Positions 1 through 8,676 are shown, counted from the first letter of the stretch. The stretch is 33,865 nucleotides of DNA from Eubacteriales bacterium (GCA_030524135.1 JAUNHA010000020.1:1-33865); one strand, 5' to 3'. The notes: generated by a model from the letters alone, not told the origin. Made by a program: numbers and translations.

Positions 1-69
1 CATTCAGGGGGCATCTCTTCCCTTTTACAACTGACAATTGCTTTACTCTATCTTTTGTCAATTTCCATA

Positions 70-98
70 TTGACGTGTTCCCGGAAACTGCCTATAAT
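70..98 (+). promoter_or_regulatory. SigA-type promoter of pckA
   Basis: TTGACG at 70-75 and TATAAT at 93-98 are separated by exactly 17 bases, a near-consensus housekeeping promoter. Transcription would begin near 105, giving a leader of about 60 bases before the pckA start. A TGACAA...TTGTCA inverted repeat (32-37 and 55-60) lies just upstream and might be an operator, but that is speculative. Confidence 0.85.
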
Positions 99-163
99 TG
101 TTTCGTAAAAGATTCATTAGGAAACCTGCACCGACGAGTGCAATTCAAGAGAAGAGAGGTTTA

Positions 164-1783
164 ATGAAGATGGCGAATATCGATTTAAGTAAGTATGGCA
201 TTACCGGAACCACAGAAATTGTACACAATCCTTCTTATGAGCTGCTGTTTGCTGAGGAAACGAAGCCGGGTCTTGAGGGATTTGAAAAGGGCCAGGTCAG
301 TGAGCTTGGCGCGGTAAACGTAATGACCGGAATTTATACCGGCCGTTCACCTAAGGATAAATTCATCGTTATGGATGATAATTCCAAAGACACCGTATGG
401 TGGACCAGCGAAGGATATAAGAACGATAACCATCCGGCTTCTCAGGAGGCGTGGAAGGCTGTCAAGGAGATTGCACAGAAGGAGCTTTCCAACAAGAGAC
501 TGTTCGTTGTAGATGCATTCTGCGGCGCAAACAAGGATACCCGTATGGCGATCCGCTTCATCGTTGAGGTGGCTTGGCAGGCACACTTTGTAACCAATAT
601 GTTCATTCAGCCGACTGCTGAAGAGCTTGAGAACTTTGAGCCGGATTTCGTTGTTTACAACGCATCCAAAGCAAAGGTTGAAAATTATAAGGAGCTCGGC
701 CTTAATTCCGAGACCGCGGTTATGTTCAACATCACGAGCCGTGAGCAGGTTATCGTAAACACCTGGTATGGCGGAGAGATGAAGAAGGGTATGTTCTCCA
801 TGATGAACTACTATCTGCCGCTTAAGGGCATTGCTTCCATGCACTGCTCTGCAAATACCGATATGGAAGGCAAGAATACTGCCATCTTCTTCGGACTTTC
901 CGGAACCGGCAAGACCACGCTTTCCACTGATCCGAAGAGACTTCTCATCGGTGATGACGAGCACGGCTGGGATGATAACGGCGTATTTAACTTCGAGGGA
1001 GGCTGCTACGCAAAGGTTATCAATCTTGACAAGGAATCCGAGCCGGATATCTACAACGCGATCAGACGTGACGCTCTGCTTGAGAATGTAACCCTTGATA
1101 CGAACGGAAAGATCGATTTCGCCGACAAGAGCGTGACCGAGAATACCCGTGTATCCTATCCGATCGATCACATCGAGAAGATCGTACGCAATGTAAATCC
1201 GGTATCTGCAGGTCCGGATGCGAAGAATGTGATCTTCCTTTCTGCAGATGCATTTGGTGTGCTTCCGCCGGTATCTATTCTTACCCCGGAGCAGACCCAG
1301 TACTACTTCCTTTCCGGATTTACCGCAAAGCTTGCAGGAACCGAGCGCGGCATCACTGAGCCGACCCCGACCTTCTCCGCATGCTTCGGACAGGCATTCC
1401 TTGAGCTTCATCCGACGAAGTACGCTGAGGAGCTTGTAAAGAAGATGCAGAAGAGCGGAGCTAAGGCATACCTTGTAAATACAGGCTGGAACGGAACCGG
1501 CAAGCGTATCTCCATTAAGGATACCAGAGGTATCATCGACGCGATCTTAAGCGGTGCGATTCTGAACGCTCCGACGAAGAAGATCCCGCACTTCGATTTC
1601 GAGGTTCCGACGGAGCTTCCGGGCGTTGATCCGGCGATCCTTGATCCACGCGACACCTATGCAGATGCTTCCGAGTGGGAGACGAAGGCACAGGATCTTG
1701 CACAGAGATTCGTAAAGAACTTCGCAAAGTATGAGAGCAACGAGCATGGTAAGGCGCTGGTTGCAGCTGGTCCGAAGGCTTAA
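164..1783 (+). CDS. pckA: Phosphoenolpyruvate carboxykinase (ATP)
   Basis: Catalyses oxaloacetate + ATP to phosphoenolpyruvate + CO2 + ADP in the cytosol. It links the C4-dicarboxylate pool to glycolysis; in rumen and gut anaerobes it can also run in the carboxylating direction. The kinase-1a P-loop GLSGTGKTT lies near residue 245, followed by [11 protein letters not shown] with the metal/ATP-binding aspartates. The [12 protein letters not shown] substrate loop lies near residue 55, and the C-terminal [11 protein letters not shown] motif is intact. From ATG 164 the product is 539 residues, matching the usual length of about 540. The frame is open from a TTG at 98, but that lies inside the -10 box and cannot be the start. 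AGAGAGG at 153-159 serves ATG 164 or, with better spacing, the next in-frame ATG at 170. The gene is monocistronic, with its own promoter and terminator. Confidence 0.97.
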   Translation: MKMANIDLSKYGITGTTEIVHNPSYELLFAEETKPGLEGFEKGQVSELGAVNVMTGIYTGRSPKDKFIVMDDNSKDTVWWTSEGYKNDNHPASQEAWKAVKEIAQKELSNKRLFVVDAFCGANKDTRMAIRFIVEVAWQAHFVTNMFIQPTAEELENFEPDFVVYNASKAKVENYKELGLNSETAVMFNITSREQVIVNTWYGGEMKKGMFSMMNYYLPLKGIASMHCSANTDMEGKNTAIFFGLSGTGKTTLSTDPKRLLIGDDEHGWDDNGVFNFEGGCYAKVINLDKESEPDIYNAIRRDALLENVTLDTNGKIDFADKSVTENTRVSYPIDHIEKIVRNVNPVSAGPDAKNVIFLSADAFGVLPPVSILTPEQTQYYFLSGFTAKLAGTERGITEPTPTFSACFGQAFLELHPTKYAEELVKKMQKSGAKAYLVNTGWNGTGKRISIKDTRGIIDAILSGAILNAPTKKIPHFDFEVPTELPGVDPAILDPRDTYADASEWETKAQDLAQRFVKNFAKYESNEHGKALVAAGPKA

Positions 1784-1816
1784 GCAATAGAATACGATCT
1801 GTTTTTCAGAATAGAG

Positions 1817-1847
1817 AGAGGCTGTCCAATCGGGCAGCCTCTTTTTC
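1817..1847 (+). terminator. Rho-independent terminator of pckA
   Basis: An 11-bp stem (1817-1827 with 1832-1842, one G-U pair) and a 4-base AATC loop are followed by a T run. It lies 33 bases after the pckA stop and isolates pckA from the next gene. Confidence 0.9.
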
Positions 1848-1910
1848 GTTGAGGAGAGCTTGGTGAGTTGCATTTTGCTCATGAAGGCGGTAAATCGAGC
1901 AGCAAAACAA

Positions 1911-1980
1911 AAAAACGGTTCATAAATAATAAAAACGGTTCAAAAACGGTTCAAATCGATTGACACGATTGAACCGTTTT
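1911..1980. repeat. Three direct AAAAACGGTTCA repeats plus one inverted copy at a promoter
   Basis: The 12-mer AAAAACGGTTCA occurs at 1911-1922, 1931-1942 and 1942-1953. The inverted form TGAACCGTTTT lies at 1970-1980, between the -35 and -10 boxes of the next gene. Three copies upstream and one inside the promoter spacer is the layout expected of a multi-site operator. The downstream protein ends in a winged-helix-like segment, so autoregulation is a reasonable inference but not shown. The remaining bases of the pckA-to-next-gene gap (about 1848-1910) show nothing I recognise. Confidence 0.75.
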
Positions 1981-1988
1981 GTTATGCT
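1960..1988 (+). promoter_or_regulatory. SigA-type promoter of the AlbA_2/HATPase gene
   Basis: A perfect TTGACA at 1960-1965 and TATGCT at 1983-1988 are separated by 17 bases. The spacer contains the inverted CGGTTCA element, so a protein bound there would block RNA polymerase. The start codon lies about 30 bases downstream of the -10 box. Confidence 0.75.
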
Positions 1989-2021
1989 ATGAATATCTGG
2001 TAAAACGAAGGGGGTGGCAGG

Positions 2022-3368
2022 ATGCTTTTTCGGGAAAGTGAGACTGTGGAGCTAAAAGAAGTTGTTACAGATGAAATCAAGAAAGAAATTCTTGCTTTTG
2101 CAAATTGTGATGGCGGCAAAGTGTATATAGGCGTCAGGGATGACGGTACTGTAATCGGAGTTACTGATCCTGACAGCGTATCTCTCCAGATCAGTAATAT
2201 GGTAAGGGACGCAATCAAGCCGGATGTGACGATGTTTTTGCATTATGATACCATTGAAGAAGATGGAAAGGACATTGTTGTCGTAGATATTCAACGTGGC
2301 ACGGATCGACCTTATTATCTTGCAAAAAAAGGAATGCGGCCGGAAGGTGTATATGTCAGACAGGGATATTCCTCTGTACCTGCTACAGATGCAGCGATAC
2401 GCCGGATGATAAAGGAAACAGATGGGGATCGCTTTGAAGCGATGCGCAGCTTAAATCAGGATCTTACATTTGAAGCTGTGAAAAAGGAATTTGCGCTTCG
2501 GAACGTGGAGTTTGGTCCACAGCAAATGCGTACATTGAAGATGATTGATCAAGACGGTCTGTATAGCAATCTGGGGATGCTTCTATCTGATCAGTGCATC
2601 CATACGATCAAAGTTGCTGTCTTTCAGGGCATGGATCAGACGATTTTCAAAGATCGCCGTGAATTTGGAGGATCATTGCTGCGGCAGATGAATGAGGTCT
2701 ATGAGTTTATTGATTTTCGTAATCAGACCCGTTCGACGATAGAAAAATTGTTGAGGATCGATGTCAGGGATTATCCTGAAATTGCTGTAAGAGAAGCTTT
2801 GTTAAATCTACTGGTTCACCGGGATTATTCCTTCAGCGCCAGTGCACTCATTAGTATTTATGTGGATCGGATCGAGTTTGTGTCCATTGGCGGTCTGATG
2901 CCTGGAATCGAACTGGAAGACGTTATGATGGGAATATCAGTATGCAGAAATCAGAATCTCGCTAATGTCTTTTACCGGCTTCATTTGGTTGAAGCTTACG
3001 GTACGGGAATAGGAAAGATCATGAGGGCATATGAAGGCATGACGGAAAAACCGATGATCGAGACCTCGAAAAATGCTTTTAAGATCATACTGCCCAATAT
3101 TAACATAAAATATGAAAGTGATGATCGTTTTGCATATACCGGAAGATCTAAGGAGAAAGATGCTTTTGAGACTGAAGCTTCGTTAAGTGACGGAGAGGAA
3201 AAGGTTCTGGAATATGCACGGATACATGGCGCAATTACAAGAAGAAATGTCAAAAATCTGTTGGAGGTGAGTACATCCACCGCAGCCAGAGTAATCAAAA
3301 AACTGGTAAGCAGCAATCTGTTAAAGCCGAATGGAAAAGCCAGGGCCACCAGCTACACACTTGTCTGA
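2022..3368 (+). CDS. AlbA_2 / HATPase / winged-helix protein (putative transcriptional regulator)
   Basis: Its precise role is unknown. Residues about 5-125 form an AlbA_2 (Schlafen-like, divergent AAA_4) nucleic-acid-binding domain, recognisable from ESETVELKE, FANCDGGKVYIGVRDDG and the GVYVRQGYSSVPA tail. Residues about 257-335 look like a GHKL-type (HATPase_c_4) ATPase: REALLNLLVHRDY is the N-box, and SIGGLMPG and AYGTGIGKI are the glycine boxes. Residues about 395-445 look like a winged helix (TSTAARVIKKLVSSNLL). Such proteins are often annotated 'ATP-binding protein' or 'RecG-like'. The ATG has a GGGGG-rich ribosome binding site 7 bases upstream. The gene stands alone between pckA and the convergent asd, and by eye is more AT-rich than its neighbours, suggesting possible acquisition. 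Related proteins are annotated as regulators or as accessory genes of defence loci; nothing here decides between these. Confidence 0.8.
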   Translation: MLFRESETVELKEVVTDEIKKEILAFANCDGGKVYIGVRDDGTVIGVTDPDSVSLQISNMVRDAIKPDVTMFLHYDTIEEDGKDIVVVDIQRGTDRPYYLAKKGMRPEGVYVRQGYSSVPATDAAIRRMIKETDGDRFEAMRSLNQDLTFEAVKKEFALRNVEFGPQQMRTLKMIDQDGLYSNLGMLLSDQCIHTIKVAVFQGMDQTIFKDRREFGGSLLRQMNEVYEFIDFRNQTRSTIEKLLRIDVRDYPEIAVREALLNLLVHRDYSFSASALISIYVDRIEFVSIGGLMPGIELEDVMMGISVCRNQNLANVFYRLHLVEAYGTGIGKIMRAYEGMTEKPMIETSKNAFKIILPNINIKYESDDRFAYTGRSKEKDAFETEASLSDGEEKVLEYARIHGAITRRNVKNLLEVSTSTAARVIKKLVSSNLLKPNGKARATSYTLV

Positions 3369-3377
3369 TGAGAAAGA

Positions 3378-3422
3378 GAGCACCCCTCGGGATGATGCAA
3401 CAGACATCCCGGGGAGGTGCTC
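3378..3422 (+). terminator. Long GC-rich hairpin after the AlbA_2/HATPase gene
   Basis: Positions 3378-3394 pair with 3405-3422 through about 17 bp with one bulged A, around a 10-base loop. It starts 9 bases after the stop codon. The T-rich stretch that follows is interrupted rather than a clean run, so it may act together with the second hairpin at 3445-3488. Confidence 0.6.
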
Positions 3423-3444
3423 CCAATTGTTTTAGGCTTTTATG

Positions 3445-3488
3445 AAACGGAGGGTTGTTCGGTTAGAGACCGACATTCTCCGTTTTTT
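3445..3488 (+). terminator. Second terminator hairpin in the convergent gap
   Basis: AAACGGAG (3445-3452) pairs with CTCCGTTT (3478-3485), with an inner TCGGT/ACCGA stem (3459-3463 and 3469-3473), and T residues run to 3488. It ends 4 bases from the asd stop codon on the opposite strand, so it blocks rightward read-through into asd. The reverse strand has only a short T run. Confidence 0.65.
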
Positions 3489-3491
3489 GGA

Positions 3492-4511
3492 TCAGCGGAA
3501 CAGAAGCTCCGCGATCTGTACCGCGTTTGTCGCGGCGCCCTTTCTGACCTGATCCGCACAGCAGAAGAGGGTCAGGGATTTGTTATAGATCTCTGCCGGA
3601 GCTGAGAGGTCTCTGCGGACACGGCCCACATAGACGAGATCCTGATCGCTCGTGAGGAGCGGCATCGGATAGATCTTCTCGTCAGGCTCATCATAGAGCT
3701 TAACGCCCGGCGCGTTCTTTAAGAGCTCCTTCGCTTCCTCCGGAGTGATCTCCTTATCAAATTCGAGCGTGATGCTCTCGGAGTGGGAGCGGATGATCGG
3801 AACGCGAACGCAGGTGCAGTTTACGAGGAGCTTCTCGTCATGGAGCATCTTACGTCCTTCGTTCTGCATCTTCATTTCCTCAGAGGAATAGCCGAGCTCA
3901 TTGAAGCCGCCGATCTGCGGAATGAGATTGTAGGCGATCTGATACTGGAAAATACGCGGCTCCTGTACCGGCTTTCCTTCCGCAAGCTCCTTTACTTCAT
4001 TTTCCAACTCGTCGATGCCTTCTTTTCCGGCGCCGCTGACTGCCTGATAGGTGGAGACGATCATACGCTTAATGTGTGCGGCTTTGTGAAGCGGCATCAC
4101 GGCGGTGAGCGCAATGATGGTCGCACAGTTCGGATTCGCAATGAGACCCTTTGAAAGCTTTACATCCTCCGGATTTACCTCCGGGATCACAAGCGGAATC
4201 TCAGGATCAAGACGGAAAGCACTGGAATTGTCTACGACCTGTACACCCATCTCGGCAGCAAGCGGAAGATATTTTTCCGCGATATTGTTTTCAGCCGCAC
4301 CGAGCATCAGATCAAGTCCCCTGAAACGCCCGGCATCAGTCTCTTCTACGGTCCATTCTTTTCCGAAGGCGCTGATCTTCGTGCCGGCGCTTCTTGCGCT
4401 TGCAAACAGGCGAAGCTCTTCCACAGGGAAGTTTCTTTCCTCGAGCACAGTGATCATCTGCTGACCGACGGCGCCGGTCGCACCCAGAATTCCGATCTTT
4501 AAGTTCTTCAT
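3492..4511 (-). CDS. asd: Aspartate-semialdehyde dehydrogenase
   Basis: NADPH-dependent reductive dephosphorylation of L-aspartyl phosphate to L-aspartate 4-semialdehyde. This is the branch-point precursor of lysine/diaminopimelate, threonine, methionine and isoleucine. The Rossmann motif GILGATGAVG occupies residues 7-16, NSSAFR lies at 95-100, and the catalytic cysteine is Cys129 in ANPNCATI. The downstream RSHSES histidine motif is present. The 339-residue length is typical. On the minus strand GGAGGG precedes the ATG at good spacing. It is the last gene of hom-lysC-asd, with a 31-base gap from the lysC stop, and converges on the AlbA_2/HATPase gene. Confidence 0.96.
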   Translation of the reverse strand: MKNLKIGILGATGAVGQQMITVLEERNFPVEELRLFASARSAGTKISAFGKEWTVEETDAGRFRGLDLMLGAAENNIAEKYLPLAAEMGVQVVDNSSAFRLDPEIPLVIPEVNPEDVKLSKGLIANPNCATIIALTAVMPLHKAAHIKRMIVSTYQAVSGAGKEGIDELENEVKELAEGKPVQEPRIFQYQIAYNLIPQIGGFNELGYSSEEMKMQNEGRKMLHDEKLLVNCTCVRVPIIRSHSESITLEFDKEITPEEAKELLKNAPGVKLYDEPDEKIYPMPLLTSDQDLVYVGRVRRDLSAPAEIYNKSLTLFCCADQVRKGAATNAVQIAELLFR

Positions 4512-4542
4512 ATTCAGTATCCCTCCGTCTTCTTAGTATATA

Positions 4543-5859
4543 TTAGTTATCCCTGCTGAAACGATCGTAGATAACAGAGATGGTCTTGTCAAAATCCTTG
4601 TCTTCAACGCCGATAACGATGGTCATTTCATCACTTCCCTGTGCGATCATGCGGACGTTAAGATGGTTCTGACCGAGTGCATCGAAGATCTTTCCGGAGC
4701 AGCCGGGTCTTGCGTTCATGTTGCGTCCTACGATCGCGATCAGTGCGAGATCTTCAACGAGACGGATGCTGTCCGGTTCGATCGCGGCTTTGATCGCAGC
4801 GATGATCTCATAGATATTGCTTTTTACTTCATCTGCGTGGACAACGACGCTGAAGCTGTCGATGCCGCTCGGGATATGCTCGACACTGACGTTATATTTC
4901 TCAAAGACAGTGAGCGCCTTGCGGATGATACCGATCTTATTGGACATGTGGTTTTTGTAGATTTCCACCGCGCAGAAGTTTTTCTTTCCTGCAATTCCTG
5001 TCACGAGCGGTCCCGTCGCAGCATCCGAGATGTTGTCGAGAATGAGCGTGCCCTGATCCTGCGGTCTGTTGGTATTCAGAATATGGATCGGGATATTATA
5101 CTCACGGATCGGGAAAATGGAATCTTCGTGCAGCACGCTCGCGCCCATGTAGGAGAGCTCGCGGAGCTCCGAATAGGTGATGCGTTCGATATTTTTCGGA
5201 TTTTTTACGATGCGCGGATCTGCCATGAGAAAACCGGAAACATCCGTCCAGTTTTCGTATTCATCGGCATGCAGGCATCTTGCGAGAATGGAGCCGGTAA
5301 TGTCGGAACCGCCTCTTGTCATGACGCGGATGCGTCCATCCGGCGTGCTGCCGTAAAAGCCGGGGATAACAAAGGTCTTTTTGTCCTTCAGGACTTCCTT
5401 CAGCTTTTCCGAGGTATCCTCATAATTAAAGCTTCCGTCATAGTGCATGGAAATGATATCCTTTGCATCCACGAACGGAAAACCGAGATAGTCCGCCATG
5501 AGCCTTGCGGTGAAATATTCGCCGCGGCTGACAAGTTCGTCAAGAGAGAGCTCGGGAAGCCGCCCCTCGAGCTGCTTTAATTCCGGTTCAATGGGCGTAT
5601 TCAGTGAAAGTGCCTCCTTGATGTCAAGGAAACGCTGCTCAATGAGCCGGAACATCGGCAGATAATCCACATGATATTCGATATGTGCATGACAGAGATA
5701 CAGAAGGTCAGTAACCTTGCTGTCTTTTGCGTCTTTTCTGCCGGCAGCCGATACGACGACAAAGCGGCGCGCCGGGTCACTTTCGATAATGGTTTTTACT
5801 TTTTTGAACTGCTCGGCATTGGCAACGCTGCTGCCGCCGAATTTGGTGATCTTGAGCAT
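4543..5859 (-). CDS. lysC: Aspartate kinase, monofunctional, with tandem ACT domains
   Basis: Phosphorylates L-aspartate with ATP, the committed step of the aspartate family of amino acids. KFGGSSVA at residues 6-13 is the signature of the amino-acid kinase fold, and MTRGGSD near 180-186 is the conserved catalytic/ATP loop. Two ACT-like segments follow (about 295-365 and 370-435), the second with GRNMNARPGCSGKIFDALG. They are the expected site of feedback inhibition by lysine or threonine; which effector acts cannot be read from the sequence. The 438 residues agree with the single-chain clostridial type. It lies between hom (54-base gap) and asd (31-base gap) in one leftward unit. Confidence 0.95.
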   Translation of the reverse strand: MLKITKFGGSSVANAEQFKKVKTIIESDPARRFVVVSAAGRKDAKDSKVTDLLYLCHAHIEYHVDYLPMFRLIEQRFLDIKEALSLNTPIEPELKQLEGRLPELSLDELVSRGEYFTARLMADYLGFPFVDAKDIISMHYDGSFNYEDTSEKLKEVLKDKKTFVIPGFYGSTPDGRIRVMTRGGSDITGSILARCLHADEYENWTDVSGFLMADPRIVKNPKNIERITYSELRELSYMGASVLHEDSIFPIREYNIPIHILNTNRPQDQGTLILDNISDAATGPLVTGIAGKKNFCAVEIYKNHMSNKIGIIRKALTVFEKYNVSVEHIPSGIDSFSVVVHADEVKSNIYEIIAAIKAAIEPDSIRLVEDLALIAIVGRNMNARPGCSGKIFDALGQNHLNVRMIAQGSDEMTIVIGVEDKDFDKTISVIYDRFSRDN

Positions 5860-5913
5860 GTAGTTCTCCTTGTTGATATGAAATAATATAGCTGCCTGCC
5901 TTACAGAAGCTGA

Positions 5914-6990
5914 TCAGGCAGGATCCGGCTCAAAGGCCATGAAAACATTCGATTGATGTGCAAGCGCCGTGAGCTCTGCAAGCGATTTTCCGGAAAGAAT
6001 CTTACCATCCGCAAAGTAACCGGTTCCGGTGAGCAGCCCGTCATCATAGAGGAGCTTTTGATCGAGGCAGACAGGCTGAGCTGTGTTGTCCCGGATCTGC
6101 AGGAGATCCTGAAGCACTGCATCCGCTGTCGGGTAGCCGCCGGCACCCTGTCCGTAAAATTTGAGTTCACCAACCAGATCCCCGGTAAGTGACGCACAGT
6201 TATAATTCAGATGCACGTTTGCTTCAATGCTGTTTGATGGCAGTACGACCGGAGCAACCCCTACAGCATAGTGATTGTCTTTCCGGACGGACAGCATCAT
6301 AAGCCGCAGGCTTTTTGACTTTGCGTGGAAGCTGTTCAGGATCTCTTTTGTCAGCTTTTCGATACCGCAGACCGGAAAGTCTGTACAGATCGGTGTCTGA
6401 TAAGCGAGAGAGCAGGAAATAAGCGCCTTGTTATAAACGTCAAAGCCACCGATATCCGCTGTCGGATCCGCTTCCGCATAGCCGAGTGCCTGTGCGTCTT
6501 TGAGCGCTTCTTCAAATGTGCAGCCCTCGGTATCCATTTTATCCAGAATGTAGTTGCTTGTGCCGTTCAGGATCCCGGACAGTGCGGTGATCTTATTCAG
6601 GCGCGCTGCTTTTTTCAGGTTTTCAAGCCATGGGATTCCGCCGCCGCAGCTCGCTTCATATAATAAGGAAACGTTATGTTCCTTTGCAAGTGACAGAAGC
6701 GTTGGAAAATCCGCCGCGAGAGCCGCTTTATTAGAAGTAACGACATGCTTTCCCGCACGGAGTGCATCCCGGATATATCCGAGCGCGGGCTCTTTTCCCG
6801 GCAGTGCTTCCATGATGCAGCTTATGTCCGGATCAGCAAGGATTTCATCAAAGGAATCGGTCATCAGCGGTCCGGCTGCCGCACCGGGACGGCGCAGAAT
6901 CTTCTTTATTGTAATGCCGATATCCTGCTTTGTCAAAAGCTCTGCGACACTTTTTCCTACAGTGCCGTATCCAAGCAGGGCAATATTCAT
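5914..6990 (-). CDS. hom: Homoserine dehydrogenase, short form without ACT domain
   Basis: Reduces aspartate semialdehyde to homoserine with NAD(P)H. The nucleotide-binding GYGTVG lies at residues 7-12, SNKAAL carries the conserved Lys88, and SGILNGTSNYIL is the family signature. The catalytic block YAEADPTADIGGFDVYNK supplies Glu173, Asp184 and Lys188. The usual DIEG reads DIGG, a change outside the catalytic residues. At 358 residues it ends soon after the catalytic domain and lacks the C-terminal ACT domain of the longer enzymes (about 430 residues). It is the first gene of the leftward hom-lysC-asd unit. A GAGGT-type ribosome binding site precedes the ATG, and a promoter lies at 7054-7082. 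Confidence 0.94.
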   Translation of the reverse strand: MNIALLGYGTVGKSVAELLTKQDIGITIKKILRRPGAAAGPLMTDSFDEILADPDISCIMEALPGKEPALGYIRDALRAGKHVVTSNKAALAADFPTLLSLAKEHNVSLLYEASCGGGIPWLENLKKAARLNKITALSGILNGTSNYILDKMDTEGCTFEEALKDAQALGYAEADPTADIGGFDVYNKALISCSLAYQTPICTDFPVCGIEKLTKEILNSFHAKSKSLRLMMLSVRKDNHYAVGVAPVVLPSNSIEANVHLNYNCASLTGDLVGELKFYGQGAGGYPTADAVLQDLLQIRDNTAQPVCLDQKLLYDDGLLTGTGYFADGKILSGKSLAELTALAHQSNVFMAFEPDPA

Positions 6991-7011
6991 AAGGAGACCT
7001 CAACTTTCTGA

Positions 7012-7036
7012 AAGTGTTTCTGGTGAAAAAACACTT
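7012..7036 (-). promoter_or_regulatory. Small hairpin in the hom 5' leader
   Basis: AAGTGTTT (7012-7019) and AAACACTT (7029-7036) form a perfect 8-bp inverted repeat with a 9-base loop, within the leader of about 57 bases between the hom promoter and its start. There is no T run after it on the minus strand, so it is not a terminator. It may be an operator or an mRNA-stabilising stem. The leader is too short for a T-box or lysine riboswitch. Confidence 0.4.
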
Positions 7037-7053
7037 GTTTTTGTGTAGCAAAC

Positions 7054-7082
7054 ATTGTATCATCTTGTTAACGCTTTCGCAA
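7054..7082 (-). promoter_or_regulatory. SigA-type promoter of hom-lysC-asd
   Basis: On the minus strand TTGCGA (7077-7082) and TACAAT (7054-7059) are separated by 17 bases. It sits back to back with the thrC promoter in the 165-base divergent region. Confidence 0.75.
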
Positions 7083-7100
7083 GCTAAATTGCCGCTTCTG

Positions 7101-7109
7101 TGCTATTAT
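7101..7109 (+). promoter_or_regulatory. Extended -10 promoter of thrC
   Basis: TGCTATTAT is an extended -10 element with five of six -10 matches. No good -35 box lies at 16-18 bases, which is common for extended -10 promoters. It would transcribe thrC-thrB-serC-serA-DUF1015. Confidence 0.55.
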
Positions 7110-7155
7110 AAGACGAAGAACGGCGGAAGTACAGCATGGATACAGAGGTAAGGAC

Positions 7156-8631
7156 ATGATTTATCACAGTACAAGAAATAAACAGGAAACAGCAGACAGC
7201 AGACAGGCGGTGCTGAAAGGTCTCTGCGGGGATGGCGGATTATTTGTAAGCGATGCACTTGGGGAGAGAAAGCTCGATCCGGAGGAACTCCTTACGCTTT
7301 CCTATCAGGAACTCGCGCTCCGGGTCTTTTCCCTGCTGCTGGATGATTATACGGAAGAAGAGCTTTCTGATGCGATCGAAAAAGCATATGGAACGACTTT
7401 TTCAAAAAATGAGGTTACACCCGTAACAAAGATCGGAGACGACTGGCTGCTGGAGCTCTATCATGGTCCGACCTCTGCATTTAAGGACGTGGCGCTCTGT
7501 ATGCTTCCGCAGCTGATGTCAAAGGCGCTTTCCGGAAGCGGGAAAAAGATCATGATCATCACCGCTACGAGCGGTGATACGGGAAAGGCGGCATTAAGCG
7601 GATTTCAGGATGTGGAGAATATCGGAATCACTGTATTTTATCCGGATGGAAAGGTGAGCGATATCCAAAAGCTGCAGATGGCTTCACAGGAGGGTCGGAA
7701 TGTTGCAGTCTGTGCGATCAGAGGAAACTTTGATGACGCGCAGTCGGCGGTCAAGGAAATATTTGCTTCTGAGATCGGCGCAGAACTTGAAAAACGGAAT
7801 ATTGCACTTTCCAGTGCGAATTCGATTAACATCGGCAGGCTGATCCCGCAGATCGTTTATTATTTTGAAGCCTACAAGGCGCTCCGCAAAAACGGAACGA
7901 TACAGGCAGGGCAGGAGATCGATTTCTGCGTGCCGACAGGAAATTTCGGGGATGTGCTAGCAGGATATTATGCAAAGCTTTTGGGACTTCCGGTTCATCG
8001 CCTGATCGTGGCAAGCAATGCGAACAATGTGCTCACAGATTTTATCATGACAGGCGTTTATGACAGAAACCGTCCGTTCCATAAGACGATTTCACCGAGC
8101 ATGGATATCCTGATCTCAAGCAATCTGGAGCGGATGCTCTATTACCTGTCGGGAAAGGATGCGGACTATATTGCGTCCCTGATGCGGTCTCTGAAGGAGA
8201 CTGGACGATATGAAGTGAGCGGAGAGCTCCTTTCGAAGATACAGGAGATTTTTTCCGCAGGCTGTGCGGATGATGCCGAAACAGAAGCTGCGATCCGTAA
8301 GGCGTATGAGACGGACGGAAGGCTGATCGATCCGCATACGGCGGTCGGATACAAGGTGCTTTCGGAGAGACGCACAGAGGGTGTGCCGGCAGTGCTGCTC
8401 TCGACTGCAAGTCCGTATAAATTCTGCAGGGATGTGTATGAGTCGCTTTTCGGAGCGGCTAATACGGGAGCGGATGGCTTTGCATATATGCGCATGCTTT
8501 CGGAGAAAACGGGAGTGGAGCCGCCGGAGCCGCTCCGGGAGCTGCAGGGGAAACCGGTACTTCACCGGGATGTGATCGATATAGCGGATATGAAGCAGTA
8601 TGTACTGAATGCCGCGCTGGAAAAGCTGTAA
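7156..8631 (+). CDS. thrC: Threonine synthase
   Basis: PLP-dependent conversion of O-phosphohomoserine to L-threonine and phosphate. The PLP lysine is Lys110 in LYHGPTSAFKDVAL. TATSGDTGKAA follows, a phosphate-binding motif of the family, as does the N-terminal SGDGGLF-like block (CGDGGLF). The 491 residues fit the longer threonine synthase type found in clostridia and E. coli. The start at 7156 has AGAGGTAAGG just upstream. It heads the rightward unit divergent from hom, and thrB follows after 45 bases, so the gene order here is thrC-thrB. Confidence 0.96.
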   Translation: MIYHSTRNKQETADSRQAVLKGLCGDGGLFVSDALGERKLDPEELLTLSYQELALRVFSLLLDDYTEEELSDAIEKAYGTTFSKNEVTPVTKIGDDWLLELYHGPTSAFKDVALCMLPQLMSKALSGSGKKIMIITATSGDTGKAALSGFQDVENIGITVFYPDGKVSDIQKLQMASQEGRNVAVCAIRGNFDDAQSAVKEIFASEIGAELEKRNIALSSANSINIGRLIPQIVYYFEAYKALRKNGTIQAGQEIDFCVPTGNFGDVLAGYYAKLLGLPVHRLIVASNANNVLTDFIMTGVYDRNRPFHKTISPSMDILISSNLERMLYYLSGKDADYIASLMRSLKETGRYEVSGELLSKIQEIFSAGCADDAETEAAIRKAYETDGRLIDPHTAVGYKVLSERRTEGVPAVLLSTASPYKFCRDVYESLFGAANTGADGFAYMRMLSEKTGVEPPEPLRELQGKPVLHRDVIDIADMKQYVLNAALEKL

Positions 8632-8676
8632 AACTGTATAGCTTTTTGATTGTTATCAGAAACAAAGGATTTGAAA

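Noticed and set aside
1-14. Possible start of a leftward gene (ATG on the minus strand at 14 behind AAAGGGA)
   Set aside because: Only four codons are inside the window and the TTGACA at 56-61 on that strand has no good -10, so a gene cannot be supported.
98-163. N-terminal extension of PEP carboxykinase from a TTG
   Set aside because: The codon overlaps the -10 box TATAAT and would precede the transcription start; the protein from 164 already has normal length.
347-1411. Long open frame of 354 codons opposite pckA
   Set aside because: It lies wholly antisense to a conserved gene, shows no recognisable motif and reflects the codon bias of pckA.
4663-5580. Open frame of 305 codons opposite lysC
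   Set aside because: Antisense shadow of a conserved gene; no ribosome binding site or domain pattern.
6991-7155. Riboswitch or T-box controlling threonine or lysine genes
   Set aside because: The divergent gap is 165 bases and the leaders are too short (about 57 and 40 bases); no specifier loop, T-box sequence or lysine-element core was seen.
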